Positions 1-33,184 of a DNA stretch of 64,000 nucleotides are shown piece by piece. Numbering within the stretch: position 1 is the first letter of the stretch; each line of letters starts with the position of its first letter. Position numbers and translations under genes: made by a program. Below the pieces are notes generated by a model. The model had not been told where the DNA came from and did not search any database. It saw only the letters and a list, made by a program, of their open reading frames with translations. This stretch comes from Antennarius striatus (lineage: Eukaryota > Chordata > Actinopteri > Lophiiformes > Antennariidae), in the NCBI RefSeq assembly GCF_040054535.1, contig NC_090779.1, positions 25,062,001-25,126,000 of the forward strand, in the 5' to 3' direction.

Positions 1-111
1 CTGTCTGCGACACGAACCAGGACAGGAGTGAACGATCAGAATCGATCGCGTTGATACGAGCTGACAGGAAATGATTGGTTCTGGTTGGTCGGGGAAACAA
101 ATGTGTGTTAC

Positions 112-2681
112 CGTGCAGTTTGAAGAAAGTCTTGGGATTAAAGTCTGATGGATCCAAACCATCCGTCTCCTTCCACACCTCCTTCAGCTGGTCTTCACTT
201 CCCTGCACACACACACACACACACACACACATCCCATAATAACCCATCTCTGCTGATCTCTTCTTTACTAAATGTAATCTACGTTTACTGGTGGCGTCTC
301 ACAGGGTGGTTGACTTTGGGATGATCGGCGTGTTTCTTTTTCATCTCCTGGTAGTGCTGCTCTTCTTTCCTTCTTTCCTCCTCAGTCATGTTCTTCAGAC
401 GTTCCCTCCTCTCGTGCTCCTTCATCATCTCGTACTGCTTGAACTCATCATGGCGTTCCTTGTCATAGTTCTCCAGGTCATTAGTGGTCTGCAAACGGAG
501 AGAATAAGGTTGAGAAAGATCGTGACTAACATGTGAGACGTTGTCGTGTCATTTCTCCAACTATCTTTGCTGCTTTGTTTAAAATCCCCCCAGGCGATGA
601 AAGTTGACATGCATAATTAATTTTCCTCGGCTGTCTTTCTCGTCACAGAAGACGGATCTGCTGACGCGTCGTTGATGGAGTTACCCCCAACCAAATCAAC
701 AACCTCATCAATCTTCTCACATGACTTCATGTGACTGAGGTGCGATGACGTCCAGGAAACCCTCTTAAAATTTCAAATGTTGAGCGCTACAGTAGGAAAG
801 ATTGTGTCAGATGTGTTTCGTCAGTGCGTTCACCGATTTGATGAGTCGGTCCAGATCCTCGATCTCGAAGGTTTCTGTGTTCTTGTGGTTGAGGTGTTCA
901 AACTGTTTCAGCAGCGCGTGGTGGTCGATGGTCCGGCCTGCAGGGAAGGGAAGTAATCAGTAACTGATAACAGGTGACCTCGTTCTGTCCTTCATGTTAT
1001 CTGCCCCTCCTTTCTTTTTATACAGGAAGTCCTCAAGATATGAACATTCGACTTACGAACATTCATAGATACGAACGTTCGTAGATACGAACGACTGCCT
1101 TTAGTTTCCCTTCCTGCCACAATCCACCACCCAGTAGCGTAACATGAACACCCCATACATTTAGACTTCATGTCATGTCAACATGACTCAGCAGATCTCA
1201 GACTCGGTTTGCTGTGATGTCACTTCCTGTGGTCTCTTTCCTGTTTGTGCCATCTGCAGCGTTTCCTCCTTCTTTTCTCCACATCTCTGTGAACTTATGA
1301 GCGAGAAATGAACCCACAATGCATTTCTGTTCGTGGAGACGTTCACCAACATGTAGACTGGAGATAATTCAGGTCAGGTTGAAAGTTAGAGCAGCAAAGT
1401 AGACGATAGACTACCTGCAAGAAAACTCTGTCCCCACCTGCTGTTAGTTCACATTTATTCATTATGAATAATAAACTAAATGATGGAGGAACCAAAGTTG
1501 TCCTCCTGTAGGAACTAAAAAAATGTAGGAAACAATTTTACTGTTTTACTAGAAGATGTTAACTATTGGTGGATTAACTGAATAACTTAATGAAATGAAA
1601 CACAGGTACATTACGGTACTACAGGATTTTATTATTCTGTGTTGTTTTAATGTCCTATAATTGTTTCTGGACAGTCTTTGGGGATAGAACTTTAGTATTT
1701 AGGGTAGTAATAACATTTAAATGACCTCAAAAGGAGATTATTGATTGAAATAGAATAAATAACGCCTTACAAACAATTCCACTTATGAACAGCCTCTCAG
1801 AACCAGTCGTGTTCATAGGTTGAAGACTACCTGCATGTCTGTCTTGGTGTGTCTTCCAGCAAACTAACTTGAATCTAATCCTATGAAAGGTCACATCTAG
1901 TCTGGTTCCACATCATGTTCCTGCATCAAACATTATTTGGTAAAACTGTATCCAAATATCCGACATATGTAACTTAAAGAAGGGCCGCGTTGCTACGGAC
2001 ACGTGAAGAGGATGCTCACCATCCCCCCGGATGTCGTGTTTAGCTTTTATGAGCATCCGCAGCCTGCCGATCTCCTCCCGCTTCAGCTCGTCCAGTTTGG
2101 TACGAAAGCTGTGGTGGACAAAGTCCAGCTCTTTGGCAAGTTTTCCGTTCTGCAAGGACAAAACCAACATGTCACAGTTCATGTCAACAAAGGTCTTACA
2201 GGATAAATGCCCATTTGGTGATTGTGTGCACACACCTTTATGTCATCTATGTCAGCATTTTTGAGCTTTTCTTTAAAGTGGGGGTCTTTTTCCAGGTATT
2301 GAATCACCTCACTGAGGTAGCGGTCGTAATGCAGTCCACTGTACTGGGAAAAAACAAATCACACAGACGTGGTTGGACCGACCGTGGTTTAAACCCACTA
2401 AAGACCAGAATGAAGAACATCTGGCAAGAAAAACCACGTGACAAAATACAGAAGTACACAAAACGTCATGATCCTGTCCACATGTCCATCTGATGGGAAA
2501 CACTGTGGGTGATGGAGGGTTCCATGTGGTCCCTCTGGAGACTCACAGCAGTCTGTGGTGAATCCAGGTCCTCTGGAGGTTTGTCCTTCGTCTTATCCAC
2601 GCTGATAGGGACCGTCTGGACGCACAACCCCAAACTGAACAGAACCAGCCCACAATGGGCCAAAGCTTTATGCCTCACCAT
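112..2681 (-). CDS. nucb2: Nucleobindin-2 / nesfatin-1 precursor, N-terminal 251 residues (gene continues past the left edge)
   Basis: Coding exons on the minus strand: 2681-2547, 2343-2236, 2149-2020, 937-834, 488-303 and 202-112; all joints are GT-AG and stay in frame (754 nt, ending in phase 1). The start ATG (2681) directly follows a 3' splice site, so the longer upstream reading frame is intronic. Residues 1-23 are a signal peptide; the mature chain begins VPISVDKTK, very like human nesfatin-1. A KR dibasic site at residues 104-105 would release an 80-residue nesfatin-1 (82 in human). Exon 488-303 encodes the basic, Glu-rich region with [13 protein letters not shown], and exon 202-112 ends FFKLHG just before the EF-hands, which lie outside the window. 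The family binds calcium in the Golgi/ER lumen and gives a secreted satiety peptide. The sequence fits NUCB2 rather than NUCB1. Head-to-head with pik3c2a, as in human. Confidence 0.95.
206..231. repeat. (CA)n microsatellite at a nucb2 3' splice site
   Basis: On the gene (minus) strand this is (TG)13 ending directly in CAG, the acceptor of exon 202-112. Confidence 0.95.
1020..1835. mobile_element. Inverted-repeat element in a nucb2 intron
   Basis: The left end TACAGGAAGTCCTCAAGATA (about 1020) and the reverse complement of the right end, TGCAGGTAGTCTTCAACCTA (about 1834), match at most positions through TATGAACA. Between them is AT-rich non-coding DNA. A non-autonomous DNA transposon is likely; target duplication not resolved. 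Confidence 0.5.
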
Positions 2682-2940
2682 CTGAAAAAGACCATAAAAG
2701 AAAGAAAATGTATTAGAATTATGGGCATTATTATTACTATCCTTCATGTAATGATAATACAATCATAGAGCTGCAACATGTAATTTCTGGCAGACCGGGA
2801 GGTCAGCCTTAGAATTTAAAAACGAGGATGCTTCATTTAAGAATTTAGGGATTATTTATCATTTTTATAAAATAAAAATGAGCATTACCTTATAGTATTT
2901 TATTGTACTAAAAATGACGGCCCGCGTCAGAAACACGCAC

Positions 2941-3040
2941 CTGGGAACTGGCAGCGACTTTGCGCGTCGGTTGGACTCCTGAAACGTTCCGTGTCTCTGA
3001 ACTGCAGCGCAGCTTGTTTACGGCTCTCACTCAGCACCAA
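2941..3040 (-). other. nucb2: nucb2 5'UTR exon (right-hand end approximate)
   Basis: The nucb2 ATG sits at the very start of its exon, so an upstream non-coding exon is required. On the minus strand a donor CCCAG|GTGCGT lies at 2941/2940, in GC-richer sequence. The true transcription start cannot be fixed by eye; inverted CCAAT motifs lie near 3036 and 3164. Confidence 0.5.
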
Positions 3041-4000
3041 TCCACACTCCGACAGGCCACAACCTACTGAAAATTATCTTCACCATGACAACGCCCCGCC
3101 TACTGACACTCTCATTGGGCAGAAAAGTATGTTTACTTGGTAAAACAATCGCGTTGGGAGGCGATTGGTCGCCGCAGCTGTCATTCAAACTGAACGCTAA
3201 CCCGTGGGTTAAGGTGCTTTGAAGCAAACTGTACGTGGCGGTAAAGATCATCCGAATGTGACTGATGTGAGAACGTGGATTTGCGTGGAAGTGGATCTCT
3301 TACACCCACCAACAAATGTTCTAGCCTTCAGAATTATGAGATTTTATAATCGCTGGAATATTAGTATGCACTGACCAGATTTACCAAAGTATGAAACAGA
3401 ATTAATTTGGCAGATTACAAACCTTTCTATATTATCTAATATTTGATAGACAGAGTTTCCCAGATGTCACAGTTCTAATTAGAGATCGACAGCCTTGTTC
3501 TATTTACATATAAACACACACAAGTAGAATTTTCTTGCCTAATTGTACAGTCTGTGTTTCACAATCCAGCGTTGTACAAGGACAGGCATTACCTAATATT
3601 TGTCCACATACAGAGTAGAAAAAGTTGTAGTTTCCGTTATTACACTCATCAAAATAGACAAATCAAAGTGGCACACTTACATCCATCGAATAGGACACTT
3701 TTCCCTTTGTATTGATTACTTGTATTACATTAACAAATTAAAATCAACAAAAAACAGAGGAAATACGAGTCAATCACGAAATAATTTACTCAAGCAAAAG
3801 TTTACCCGAACTTTCATCGAGATTAATTGTACTTAAAATAACAAAAAGAGTATATAGCACATCAATTCTAATATTATGACATATTAATGTGTTTCTAAAT
3901 TATTATTCCTTATAATAAACGCTATTTCAGTAGTGACGATAATTGTATTTTCCGTCCACACATGTCGTACCGGTGTCGACCACACGGTGGCGCCACGCCC
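3041..4000. promoter_or_regulatory. Shared divergent promoter interval between nucb2 and pik3c2a
   Basis: About 1 kb separates the nucb2 5'UTR exon (minus) from the pik3c2a 5'UTR exon (plus). The nucb2 side carries inverted CCAAT boxes (about 3036 and 3164) and GC-rich sequence; the middle (3300-3950) is AT-rich with no recognisable gene. The head-to-head order matches human NUCB2/PIK3C2A. Boundaries are inferred. Confidence 0.45.
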
Positions 4001-4140
4001 CCGTCTCTCCAGCAGCGGGACCCCGCGAGCACAACCAACTCCATCTCGCCTCCTCAACAGGAACTGACGTTCCCTCCGCGCAAGTGGATGGAAAAATGCT
4101 GCTGCAGGAAAAATGGCTCGAAACACTGCACCGTTAAAAG
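4000..4140 (+). other. pik3c2a: pik3c2a 5'UTR exon (left end approximate)
   Basis: A GC-rich segment ends in a good donor, TTAAAAG|GTGAGG at 4140/4141. The next acceptor that leads into the pik3c2a start codon is at 6896 (pyrimidine-rich tract ending TTTTAG), so the intervening 4141-6896 is read as intron 1. That 2.7 kb intron shows no coding exon; it contains a short GAGA run near 5990 and otherwise nothing recognisable. Confidence 0.55.
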
Positions 4141-6972
4141 GTGAGGAGTTTTATGTCTTTGCAAAAACTGTCCGCGTTTAAAAGTTTTCCTTTGTGCCGC
4201 CTTCATGTCGACGGTTGCGGCTCCGTGGCATCCGGTCGACTCCGGGATGACGAGACATTCATTTCCTCCTTGTTTTGGGCTTTTGGTGGGACCGAAGCAG
4301 TTTCCTGGGTACTTTAAAATCAATTAATCAATATCCTTGAAAGTTTAGAGCAATAAGCTCTTCTAATAACTGAGCTAAATCCAGTCAAGTTTGCGTTTCT
4401 ACTATCGAGATGTTTGCCTTCCGTCTTGTTGTTTAGCGGCTAACTAAGTTAGCAACTCCCAACTCCAAAGTTAGAAGTTCCAGCGCCAACAAAACTACCG
4501 ACCGGTGACATTTGTTCGGGCTATAGCTGGGTTAGTTAGCTGGATTAAGGTCTGATTAGCTGTGGAAAGTCGATGTTATCTGGGGTTAAAAGCCAGCTAA
4601 CGTTTATTTAATGCTTTGTGCACCGTGAGAAAAGCGAACGTCCGGGACTTGTTGACCGTTCTTTCCCCGGTGTCAGGTGAGCGTCAGCCGACAGGTTAGC
4701 TAGCTAGCAGCGCGTTGACAGCTAGCTTCGGTTCTGTGTAGAAAAACTATTAAACTTTAACGTTTATAGAGTTAGTTAAGTTTTCCTGAGGCTTTGTCCC
4801 CATTGATGTTAAATAATTAATAAACTGTTATCTAACAGGAGATTTTAATAACCCGGTGCTAACCGACAACGACTGACTTTAGCTCCAGTTTTGTTATTAT
4901 GAAGATATTTGAGGAAGTTTTTAGCTTTTATGAACTGAAATGTGGAGATGGAAGTAACTTACTCTTAATAAGCTGGTTTTTTTTGTAATTAAAATAAACA
5001 GACAAGTTATTAAACTAATTTGAAATTAGCATCCGATTAAAGGACTTCCTGTATTGATTGTTTATTTATCTTTGATAATCACTTTGTTTCACTTCCAGCG
5101 AAGACAACGAGTAAAGAAAAAGGTTTCAATCAATTTTTTTCCCCATTTGCTAAAAACAAAAACAGAATGTGTCACAGAAATCTATAAAGTTGAATAAGTT
5201 ACACATTTTTCATTTTAAATACCCTGACCTGTACTTTGATCAGATTTACAGTCTATGCTAGCTCCTACATCTCCCCACTGCTTTTGGAAGCAAAGCTGTT
5301 ATTTGCTTTATTAAAAAATAAATCTTAATTAGTAGAAAATATTATCCTATTCATACTAGCTAGTTAGATTTGCTAATGAACCAGTAGAACTCTTACACTC
5401 TTCATTTGTGCATGAATAGATGATCTAATCCGGTGTGACCTGCTTTGTATTTCCTTGTAGGTTTTCTGGACTCTCACTTTGATATTTGCACAGACTTAGA
5501 ATAAAATTAACCTAGGAAGGTTTTCACCCAATTTGCCTAACTGTGATTTACCTGATGTATTTAACTTTAATGGATTTTCCGTGTTTTTCTTTTCACAAAC
5601 AGAAGGAACAAGGAAACCAAATAAAACTTAAGCTTCAGTGGATATGAGATGTATCGTAACACATGGTGCACCTTCAGTTTGTTCACACCCACATAACTTG
5701 TTTAACTCTCATGGAGATTTTATATTAAACTTCATTCTGTGATATACACATTAACTCAGAGACAAGTGACTTATGTGCTTAGAATGAAGCCATCAGTGAC
5801 AGCAGGTGTCAAAAGACAACAACCTCTCTCTTTATGCATTTAGTGCTCCGTTGCTATGTTATTGACAAAGTTGGCACTGTTCCTCCGCTCAAATGCTTAA
5901 TGCATGCAGCCACATTGTCGCCGCCCGCTGGTGTTAGCACAGCTGATAAGACAATCTTGAGCCATGGTGCTAACATAACGCTAACAGACTGAGAGAGAGA
6001 GGGAGAGACCCGTTGGGCTGCTTAGCATGCCAAATTCCTCAGCTGCACAATAGCGCTGTGCTAGTCTGAGCCCCTGCACAGCCAGCCTTCTGCATCAGAA
6101 TGGGAGGGGAGTCTCAGGAGAGGTTGGTAACGCCTGGGGAGGGAAGGAACTCACTCAACCCTGGGGCACAGATTGTTGGATGAATGGATGCTTTGAGGGG
6201 ACGTTGTGTCATTTTGAGGAAACACAAAACACCCTTTCGAGCTATATTTTTCTCCCCTTGTGGTCTTAGGACTCTCGGCTGACTGTAAATAGATAGACGG
6301 AGTTATCAGAAGTGGAAGATTCTATTCTGGGGCATCAACTTGAATTACTCAGTAATGAAAATGAATTGTGATCTTCTGACTTGTGTTGCATCACACCTGT
6401 TTGTAACTTAGCATCCTGCCAAAAACTGACTTGTGTGTCACCTCCTAGTTATGAAGTACTTCCACAGTTGTTTGATGTCGACCTTCTGGTATGCGGTCCG
6501 CTCAGCTCCTCGTTGATACAGTTTAGGTTCCATCTGCAGTGAGTGACCTGTTCAACTTAAGTGTTGTTTGATTTGTTTTGGTTTTGAGCTGGGTGGTTGA
6601 CCTGTTTTATGTCCTTGACACAGAAACAAACACAATTAATTATTGGTTGTGTGGAGGTGACAAACGACAGCCAATCAATAAGCAATCAACGTGGTTTAGG
6701 GAAGCCTCGGGACCAGGTCGCGCCTCTGAGCGAGGTAGCTCCCACATTAACAGGGTGTGAGGGGTGTGTCGATGTCAATATTTCATTCCCAAGTATTTAT
6801 CTATGAATTTGATGGCATAATTTCAACATTTTTACATGAGTAAATTTGAAAATATTTTTTTATCTGCCTGACGAACACTTTCCCCCCCTCTTTTAGGTGT
6901 TTGAAGACTTGCTACTCGATTATTTGGGCCTGATTAAAGCTGTCACATCCATGGCAACTTCCAGTTGACAGA

Positions 6973-28272
<21,300 letters not shown>

Positions 28273-29645
28273 CCTGCCTCCTCCGACAGCGCCTCTCCAA
28301 ACGAAAGCTGCATTCTAGTCACGTGGGAAAGGTGACAGACGTGGCCTTACTTGAAAGCACCGGTCACCTTGGTTTTCATTTCAGAATCGTTATCACTGCA
28401 TCTTTACGTCTGCAAACAGGGTTGAACACTTTGGCTCTCTCTCTCCGTGTTGCACCTGTTACCGTAGGACGTGAACGCAGACTTCTCTTAGCCCCGCCCT
28501 CTAAGGGCGATAGATGGCACAGGTTCAGAACCCTCAAAGAGGAGCCTGCCCTCCCTTCTCCTGTTCTTCTCTCCCTCTTTAACCGGTGGTGATTGTTTCT
28601 GTGACAAACGACCGCCGGCTCGTTTGTGTCTTCCTCTTCTGCTATCATGAAGAGCTGTAATGTTTTGTACATTTTGATATGAGAGGACCAAAAGCGCTTC
28701 CTGTCAGAGGAGTATATATAGATTTTTAACAAATAGAAAGGGGACTCATTTTTCATTTCCTTTGTTTTCTATGTAGACAAACAGGAGGCATCAGGGTTTT
28801 CTGCTTTCTTCTGGGTAGAATGGTTCAACACAAAAGATTCTAAGATCATGACCTTATCACCCCCCCCCTCCAGGAATGTGCCAAAAGTCATGAGAGGGGT
28901 TGAAATCATACCACTCCTAAGCAGGGGGATGAACAGGGTGCCTTTGTGCTCACAATCTCTGAAATGCTCCACTTGGCCTTACTGCGATAAATATATTTTA
29001 TTAACGATGTGATATGGCCTTACTAAGAAATGACTGTATTCTATAAACCTGGTTCTTCCGGAGGCGGGCTGCCTCACCTGCCCCCCCCATGGTGATCGGC
29101 AACTAAGTGCACACTACCAGGTTTTTCTAGGTGCCTTGACTGTTTTCATGCAGCACACCTTTAAGGGCAGTTTGTATCGTGAGTTTTGGTCCGGGTGCAG
29201 CGACTGTTAGCGGTGCAGCGATTACCAGGTGACATCCGGGTCCAGCCGGCTTTTCTAACGTATTTAAATGAGAAAACTCGCTGAGCTTCGAGGGAGGGGC
29301 TGAACGCAGACGAACACCAGGATCATGACTCTCATCTTCACAAAAAGGGAACGGGATCATGAGCGAGAGATGAGCTGCTTTCCTCTCCACACACTAACTA
29401 GAAATTGTTGGATGTTAAATAAAGAAATTAAGATAAATTTATCTGAGATGTTTTTTAAGAGAAAATCTTGGAGACTCACACTCTGAATAGTTCCACTCTT
29501 TTAATGACTGTACAAAGAAAGCATCAGAGTTTGGATTAACATGGCCAGTTATTTATTCTTAATTGGTGACCTGTATCCTGTCTGGATCAGTGTGTACTGT
29601 AATCCCTCTTTCCTAAAGCAGAATAAATGTTTTTGGAACAAATAT
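28273..29645 (+). other. pik3c2a: pik3c2a 3'UTR with poly(A) signals
   Basis: No further gene lies between the pik3c2a stop (28272) and bet1l. AATAAA hexamers occur at about 29418 and at 29622-29627; the latter is the likely 3' end. Length about 1.37 kb. A GU/AU-rich stretch follows. Confidence 0.5.
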
Positions 29646-29878
29646 CAGTTTCTTCATTTTACATCAAATATTTAGTTTTTGTATTAGTCATAAAACGTGT
29701 AAAATATTAATATTTATCTTCTATACTGAATTAATCACCAAAGGGAAATTAATGTTAATATTTAATTATAATATAAGTTAATGAGTTAATATTTACTGTA
29801 TAAACAAACGGAAGTGGTTCGCGTCTCACGCGCGTGACATATACGTATTAACAGCTGACAGTGACGTCACTTCCCATC

Positions 29879-30677
29879 ATGGCGGACTGGACGAGAGGTA
29901 TGTTTGTTTTTGACACGTATCCACTTTCTAAATTGCTCACTGATCAACTCTCTTTTCGGCTGCGGCGGTGACCATCTACCTGATCGATGGGTGACGTCAT
30001 CGACCGATCGATCTTTGTGATCGGCGTCTGGGTCGTTAGCGGTTAAAAGCGGAGCTCGGGGCTAAGCTAACATGCTAGCTAACTAGTTCGGGTTTGGGTG
30101 GATTCTGGGCTTTACGGTTGATGCTAACGTGCTAACCCCACGAGTTATTCGTGAATTAATCACTAGTGGGCGCAACGTTTACAGGATTAAAGTGAAGTGG
30201 ATTAATTTAACCATAAAAAATAAAACAACATTGAAAACATCAGTTTTTCTAAGACAGACGCTTCGGGTCTGGAAGCCTCTGTTTTGATTGAATCTGGTTG
30301 CTTTGTTGTTTATTTGTTTACATCCTGTGTTTACAGATCGTAGTTCTGTGGATGACATGCTGGACGCTGAGAACAAGCGGCTGGCTGAGAACCTGGCCTC
30401 CAAAGTGTCCAGATTGAAGTCTGTGAGTCCAACCAGCAGCCACCATCTTCATCTTCATGTCTGATAGATGTCTTCATGTTGTTGACTTGTGATCATTTTT
30501 TTAAAAAATCTGCTCTTCTGTGTGTGATTCCACGCTAGAATGATTATCTAGTGATGTGAAGTCTTCACTTTCCCTCAAGACGGCCGAGATGAAACCTGCT
30601 TTTGTTTTTGACAGCTGGCGTACGACATCGACAGAGAAGCAGACGATCAGAACGAATATCTGGATGGCATGGTCATT

Positions 30678-30760
<83 letters not shown>

Positions 30761-31711
30761 TTTATGCAATCAGGGGGCAATTTGTTTGGGGGTCCACCCC
30801 AATCTGGTTTTTACATCTCTTCCTCTACTGAATCAAATCCTTACTGATGTCCACACTGAGTGAACAGGTCAGAGCAATTTGTTCACTGAGTCTGAGATGT
30901 GCTGTGTCATGTTAACATGACGCGTGAAATCTGAATCGATGGGTGTTAATGTTACGTGTATAATGTAAACAATATACACACACTACCCATGCCTATCCAG
31001 GTTTATTCATTCATGCCCTTTATTCCTAAGCCCATTTATGTCTTTGTATTTGTATATCTTTTTATTAGGTGGGTTATTTAATATTTATTATTCTCTCTAT
31101 CTGGTGGGTATTTATTTATTACTCTTTCTATTTGGTGTTGGCATTACTTTCTGTGTGTCTTTTCTCACTGTGCTGTGTGTAATGTGACGGAGAAATTAAT
31201 TTCCCTGATGGAACCTCCTGAAGGGATGAATAAAGTCCTACTCTACTCTCTCCACTCTGTTTTGCAGACCATTAGCATTAGCATCAGGCTAAATCCTGTT
31301 GCCATGTTGGTGTGATTGGCCCTTATCCATGGCCCTGAAACCTTATTAGGTCATCTTCATCATTTTCATCTTCCACATCATGGCCAGCACAGAAAATTTA
31401 ATTTTTCTCATCCTTTTAAGTTTGTGTTGAATATGACTATTCATCTGTTCAGGATTTAAGTTCACATGACCAAGAGCACAATTGAAATGGTTGTTTGGTT
31501 GTTGTGTGTCTCACTCTCCTATCGTTTCTTCTTTAACTTGCAGGACTCAAACTTCATGAGTGCGACGGGTCTGCTCACCGGCAGCGTGAAACGTTTCTCC
31601 ACCATGGTCCGGTCGGGAAGAGACAACCGCCGCATCCTCTGCTACGTCTCTGTGGGCCTGGTCTCTGGCTTCTTCCTGCTTTACTACCTAATCTCTAGGA
31701 TTCAGCGCTAG
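29879..31711 (+). CDS. bet1l: BET1-like Golgi SNARE (GS15)
   Basis: Four coding exons, 29879-29897, 30337-30422, 30615-30671 and 31544-31711, give a 109-residue protein (human 111). A Qc-type SNARE helix (about residues 15-75) is followed by the RSGRDNRR linker and a C-terminal membrane anchor at about 85-105, ending ISRIQR. The family works in retrograde endosome-to-trans-Golgi and intra-Golgi fusion, with syntaxin-5, GOS28 and Ykt6. The start MADWTR matches the human start MADWAR. The exon 3 donor is unusual: ATG|GTCATT, with GT but no GTRAG context, and a (CA)n run of about 79 bp begins 8 nt downstream (30680). The 5' exon lies 230 bp after the pik3c2a poly(A) signal, so the two genes are tandem. 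Confidence 0.95.
30680..30758 (+). repeat. (CA)n microsatellite beside bet1l exon 3 donor
   Basis: About 79 bp of perfect CA starting 8 nt into intron 3. Confidence 0.95.
31090..31250 (+). repeat. LINE 3'-tail-like fragment in bet1l intron 3
   Basis: The AT-rich tract with AATTTCCCTGATGG followed by GATGAATAAAGTCCTACTC resembles the common teleost LINE tail (fragment with AATTTCCC...GAATAAAGT). The left limit is approximate. Recognition is from memory only. Confidence 0.45.
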
Positions 31712-33180
31712 CAGTAGAACCAGCTTCTGTAGAAGCTGGACCTGATGCGAGGCTCAGATGATGAACTGTGACGTCATTCCTGAAGAGAAGAAGATGTCTT
31801 AAAATGCACCAAAGTGAGAAATCAAACAAGAATGGACCCAAACAAACATGTGGAATTGTTGAAGTGACCAATAGGAAGATTAGGCGGGGTCAGCGGTAAA
31901 CAGCAATGGGTGTTGTCATAGGAAAGGTGCGCGGGTCTAATTTAAGAAACCTTCTTGACTTTTCCCTACCTGTGTGAGCAAAGAGAGGTGGAACGGATAT
32001 CTCACTGCCGCCAGATTCACCTGTTCATTGAGAGACAAATGTACATTTCCTGACAAAGCAGCCGTCACCTCTCAGGTGTCTCAATGCCAGCTGCACAAAA
32101 GAGGTTTTGAGATGTCGCTTCTCCATTCAGATAGAAATAATAAAAATTCCTGAAACATATACTATAGATTTAAAGATATATTTTTAAGCGTGCTCCTTTA
32201 AATCACATCATTTTCAAATATTGTCTAGTTTTATGGTGAAATCAGGGAGAAAAATATTAAATCTCAATAAAACATTGAGCGTTCTCTGATGTTCCATTGA
32301 GAGTGGAGGTCAATGTTTGATCGATGCTTAATGTTCGGTATAAAATAATAACTTGTGAAGTAGCCAAAGACAAATAACAATTATAGAATTATATGGCGGT
32401 AAAATGTGATTTTTTTTGTGTAGCAGATGATAATGCAAGCTGTTATTGATGGCCTTTGGTACATGGGTTGAGGTTACTGTGTGTTAAAGGTTTCAACAAA
32501 GTTTTGATCCTTTTTTTACCTTAATGTTAATAAACTAAATGTTGTGTTAGCAGATATCTGTGGTAATCATCCAGTGACGTGTTACTGATCCTGCAGGTGG
32601 TTGACTGGAGACGAGGCTGTATGAAAACAGTCACAATATCTGTTCTGTTTTTGATTTATATAGACATATTTTGTTCTTGTTTAGGTCAACAGCCCATCTT
32701 TCTGTACTGCTGAATGTGAAGGGAAGGTTTAAGACGGTTAAAATCTGTTTCTTCATGTGTTTACATTCCATCAACAGGCCACAACATACATGTGGAATGA
32801 ATGTTTTTACTTGTGTTATGGATTTTAAGCTGTTGGGGGGAATCCTTCTCATTTACATGCTTATTTACAGGCATTATATGTCTCATTAAAATAAGTTTCT
32901 ACAGTCTTCAGTTAAATCTTATGTACTAAACTTTTTTTTGAAATCAAACATTTTATTTTGATTAAATTTAAGAGAATAGAAATGTAATTAGAATAAACAG
33001 CGAACATAATTTAATAAAAAACGCTATTTAATAAAGTCTGTAGTCCCAGAGTTTAAAAACTAGAGCATGAAATATTTACAAACTCAACAGGAAATAAACG
33101 TACAGAATTAAAATGAATGATTCACAGATATAAAACTGAAATAAATTATCAATAGAAATTTGTGTGTGTGCATCTTATTT
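31712..33180. other. bet1l 3'UTR and AT-rich intergenic DNA
   Basis: No gene seen. Candidate poly(A) signals AATAAA occur near 32265 and 32529. The DNA from about 32900 to 33180 is strongly AT-rich and leads into the LINE relic. Confidence 0.5.
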
Positions 33181-33184
33181 TAAC

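Noticed and set aside
2682-2762. Upstream extension of the nucb2 start (MYYHYMKD...)
   Set aside because: A 3' splice site (TTTTTCAG) directly precedes the MVRHK ATG, so the upstream frame is intronic.
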